Of a stretch of 25,119 nt of DNA, positions 23,269-25,119 are shown one piece after another. Each line of letters begins with the position of its first letter. The first letter of the stretch is position 1. A model generated the notes under the pieces. It was given only the letters and a program-made list of their open reading frames with translations, was not told the origin of the DNA and did no database searches. A program made the translations under genes and the position numbers. Location: the NCBI GenBank assembly GCA_021816505.1, contig JAKAXS010000003.1:1-25119 (forward strand), given 5' to 3'. This stretch comes from Pseudomonadota bacterium. GTDB taxonomy: Bacteria > Pseudomonadota > Alphaproteobacteria > Rhizobiales > Hyphomicrobiaceae.

Positions 23269-24753
23269 TTAGTCGAGAGGTACCGTCAGGCGCGCACGCC
23301 CGCCGATGGCCGTGAAATCCGAAGTGCCAATCCCGTCGTACGTGGCGGCGAGCCCGAGGCTCACGCCGCTGAAACTCTGAACCGTGGTGCCGGCCTCGAT
23401 GCGTCCGCGCACCGCGGACGTGTCCACCAGATCGTCGAAACCCTGACCGCTGTCGTCGCGATCGAAATTCCAAATGCCTTCCAGCGTGAGGGACGGCGTA
23501 ATGACGAAGCCGTTGTAGCTGGGAAAGCTGTAGGCGATTTCAGGCCCGAACTTCATCTGACCGAGCGACAACGAGCGTTGGCCGATCTTGACGCCGGATG
23601 AACTCGTGTAGGCTTCGAGATCGTCTTCAACGTAGGCGATCGAGGCGCTGGGCCGCACGAGCCAGGAACCGGAACGCAGGTTCGCCAGCAGACGTCCCTT
23701 CACGAGCCATCTGTCGCTATCGAAGCTGTCGTCGAATGCCTGATCGACTTCGATCGAGTTCTGGGACTGTCCCCACGCGGCGCGTCCCTGGAAGAATAGT
23801 GTGTCGGTCAACCGGACGACGGCATAGGGACCCGCGAGCCAGCCTTGGTCGCTGAAGCGCAGAGGTGCGCCGTCGAATTTGCGGTCCTGGTCGTCATACT
23901 GAACCAGCATGCCGAGCAGGAGGCGGTCCGACACGAGGTAGTCGGCGCCGGCAAAGATCACGCCGGCACGTCCGTCGCTGCTGCCGTAGCGGTCATCCGT
24001 TTCGACGTGTGCGAGGTAGCCCTCGGTCCAGATATTGAACGTGCGCGATACGGGCGATGCAGGCACGGCGGTTGCACCGAGCTTATAAGGTGCGCTCGTC
24101 CGCTGCATCTGCTGCAGGCTCGTTGCGAACGCCAGCGGCGCATCGCGGCTTTCGCCCGTCGTCATCAAACCCATCCGGGTTCCGCTGTCCGGTCCGAAAC
24201 CAGCCATCCCGGCTGATCCGCCCAGGCCCGCAGGTTTCGGAAAAGCTTCCGGCGCGTCGCCGCCCGTACCGAAGCGATCGAGTTGCTGGCCAAGACCGAG
24301 TTCGACGCTCAGGAGCATGTTGTTGCGCTGCTGGATCACCGGAACGGCGGCGGCGGAAGCCGCGACGACGTTGACGATCTCAAGCACGCAGTCGGCCAGG
24401 GTCGTGGTGCCTTCGCCGGCAGCAAGGGAGAGGCTTGCTCCGCTGCCGCTGACGGAGACGCCGCCGGGGCATGCGATATCCCGCAGGACGAACCCGGATG
24501 GAATGCTGACGTCGAGGCTGAGAATGGGCCGCGTGAGTTCCGGATCAAGCGCTGCGCCGATGTCGATGCCGATCGGCAGCCCTAAGCCTGACCCAGCACC
24601 GCCGAGAAAATCGTCGATGTCCAGCGAGAGGTTTTGAGCCTGGGCAGGTGTGCTGAATAAAAGAAAACACAGCGCGAAAGATCGAATGCCGGAAACTGCA
24701 GCATCGACTTTTACGCGGAATACCCGCCTGAAAAAGGACGCGAAACAAATCAT
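23269..24753 (-). CDS. Autotransporter-type outer-membrane beta-barrel protein
   Basis: A 494-residue exported protein. A long signal peptide (basic RRVFRVKV, hydrophobic FALCFLLF, cleavage after AQA near residue 39) leads into a 200-residue Gly/Ser/Asp-rich part with two cysteines (95 and 122). From about residue 240 on the chain looks like an autotransporter beta-domain (FNIWTEGYLAHVE, GADYLVSDRLLLGMLVQYD, FFQGRAAWGQSQN, SLTLEGIWNF). It ends LTVPLD and lacks the usual terminal aromatic residue. There is no long repeat passenger, so it is more likely a compact outer-membrane protein than a secreted adhesin. ATG at 24753 is preferred over TTG at 24768; neither has a strong ribosome site. Its partner and role are unknown. 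Confidence 0.8.
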   Translation of the reverse strand: MICFASFFRRVFRVKVDAAVSGIRSFALCFLLFSTPAQAQNLSLDIDDFLGGAGSGLGLPIGIDIGAALDPELTRPILSLDVSIPSGFVLRDIACPGGVSVSGSGASLSLAAGEGTTTLADCVLEIVNVVAASAAAVPVIQQRNNMLLSVELGLGQQLDRFGTGGDAPEAFPKPAGLGGSAGMAGFGPDSGTRMGLMTTGESRDAPLAFATSLQQMQRTSAPYKLGATAVPASPVSRTFNIWTEGYLAHVETDDRYGSSDGRAGVIFAGADYLVSDRLLLGMLVQYDDQDRKFDGAPLRFSDQGWLAGPYAVVRLTDTLFFQGRAAWGQSQNSIEVDQAFDDSFDSDRWLVKGRLLANLRSGSWLVRPSASIAYVEDDLEAYTSSSGVKIGQRSLSLGQMKFGPEIAYSFPSYNGFVITPSLTLEGIWNFDRDDSGQGFDDLVDTSAVRGRIEAGTTVQSFSGVSLGLAATYDGIGTSDFTAIGGRARLTVPLD

Positions 24754-24887
24754 ACGCACAACGATCAATACAAATTAATCTATCGTTTACCGTACGCGTT
24801 AGCGAATTGCCGGGCAACGGCGATAATCACGAATTCAATTGACCATGGTTCTTTGGTCACGGAATCCATAGTCCGCCCAGCCTAAAT

Positions 24888-24914
24888 GGCCTTCAGACAA
24901 AGAGCTGAAGGGCC
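24888..24914. other. Inverted repeat over the apbE stop codon
   Basis: Arms GGCCTTCAG (24888-24896) and CTGAAGGGCC (24905-24914), imperfect by one extra G, loop of 8. It covers the apbE stop codon (24893-24895). No T run follows on either strand, so terminator function is uncertain. Confidence 0.3.
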
Positions 24915-25119
24915 CGGCTTAGTTTGATTTGCCCATCCCTGCGGCAGAGGCGAGCCGATACATTATTTGCGTCGGCCCATGCGAGCCCTTCATTCGGCCC
25001 CAGCACCAGGATCGCTGTCGCGAGCGCGTCCGCGGTCATGCAGTCGTCGGCGATGACCGAGACCGACAACAAGTCATGTGTGATCGGGTACCCCGTGCGC
25101 GGATCGAGGGTGTGAGATC
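24893..25119 (-). CDS. apbE: FAD:protein FMN transferase (ApbE family), C-terminal part
   Basis: The last 74 residues of an ApbE protein, cut by the window edge; the frame is open from 25117 down to a TGA at 24893-24895. The family signatures are clear: SHTLDPRTGYPI near the start and SVSVIADDCMTADALATAIL, where the Thr-Ala-Asp-Ala motif contributes to the metal and FAD site, then LVLGPNEGLAWA. ApbE proteins transfer FMN from FAD to a Thr/Ser of target flavoproteins such as NqrC, RnfG, NosR-type or FMN-binding domains, usually in the periplasm. The target gene is not in the window. The autotransporter-type gene starts 139 bases downstream on the same strand, so co-transcription is possible but unproven. 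Confidence 0.9.
   Translation of the reverse strand, partial: SHTLDPRTGYPITHDLLSVSVIADDCMTADALATAILVLGPNEGLAWADANNVSARLCRRDGQIKLSRALQLFV

Noticed and set aside
1..25119. CRISPR arrays, tRNA or rRNA genes, insertion sequences, phage genes
   Set aside because: I saw no regular spaced repeats, no tRNA-like cloverleaf or rRNA motif, and no transposase or integrase among the reading frames.

Overview
The window reads as chromosomal DNA of a GC-rich Gram-negative alphaproteobacterium, most likely a facultative methylotroph of the Hyphomicrobiales or a related order. The evidence is an outer-membrane porin and a second beta-barrel protein (two membranes), a bacterial Ku, a proton-translocating PntAB, and above all a full set of genes for oxidising methylated amines. 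The taxonomic placement is an inference from gene content; there is no rRNA gene or other marker here.

Layout. 1-538 (+): 3' end of a porin. 563-3906 (-): a translationally coupled pair, a choline-kinase-like phosphotransferase followed by an FAD/GcvT demethylating dehydrogenase. 3970-3999: a strong intrinsic terminator reading on the minus strand. 4173-13632 (-): a seven-gene run in the order APC permease, dmmA, dmmB, dmmC, tmm, tdm, dmmD. 13633-14197: an AT-richer control region with inverted repeats, a perfect TATAAT and one doubtful small ORF. 14198-17599 (+): a very large exported protein I do not recognise. 17699-20714 (-): pntA and pntB, with a terminator behind pntB. 20961-21818 (+): ku. 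21844-25119 (-): a VOC-membrane-coiled-coil protein, an autotransporter-type outer-membrane protein and the 3' end of an apbE gene cut by the window edge.

How the genes work together. Tmm (NADPH and O2) converts trimethylamine to trimethylamine N-oxide. Tdm splits this to dimethylamine and formaldehyde, and its C-terminal GcvT domain can pass the C1 unit to tetrahydrofolate. The DmmABCD complex (heme-dependent oxidative N-demethylase / dimethylamine monooxygenase) takes dimethylamine to monomethylamine, again with a GcvT-like subunit for the C1 unit. The permease at the head of the run probably imports an amine. The dehydrogenase at 563-3007 probably demethylates another N-methylated compound such as dimethylglycine or sarcosine. 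PntAB could supply the NADPH that Tmm and DmmB consume, but it is a separate transcription unit. No monomethylamine pathway genes (gmaS, mgs, mgd, mau) lie in the window.

The least explained parts are the 1133-residue exported protein, the VOC/coiled-coil fusion, the kinase-dehydrogenase pair with unknown substrate, and the operator-like repeats at 13724-13819.
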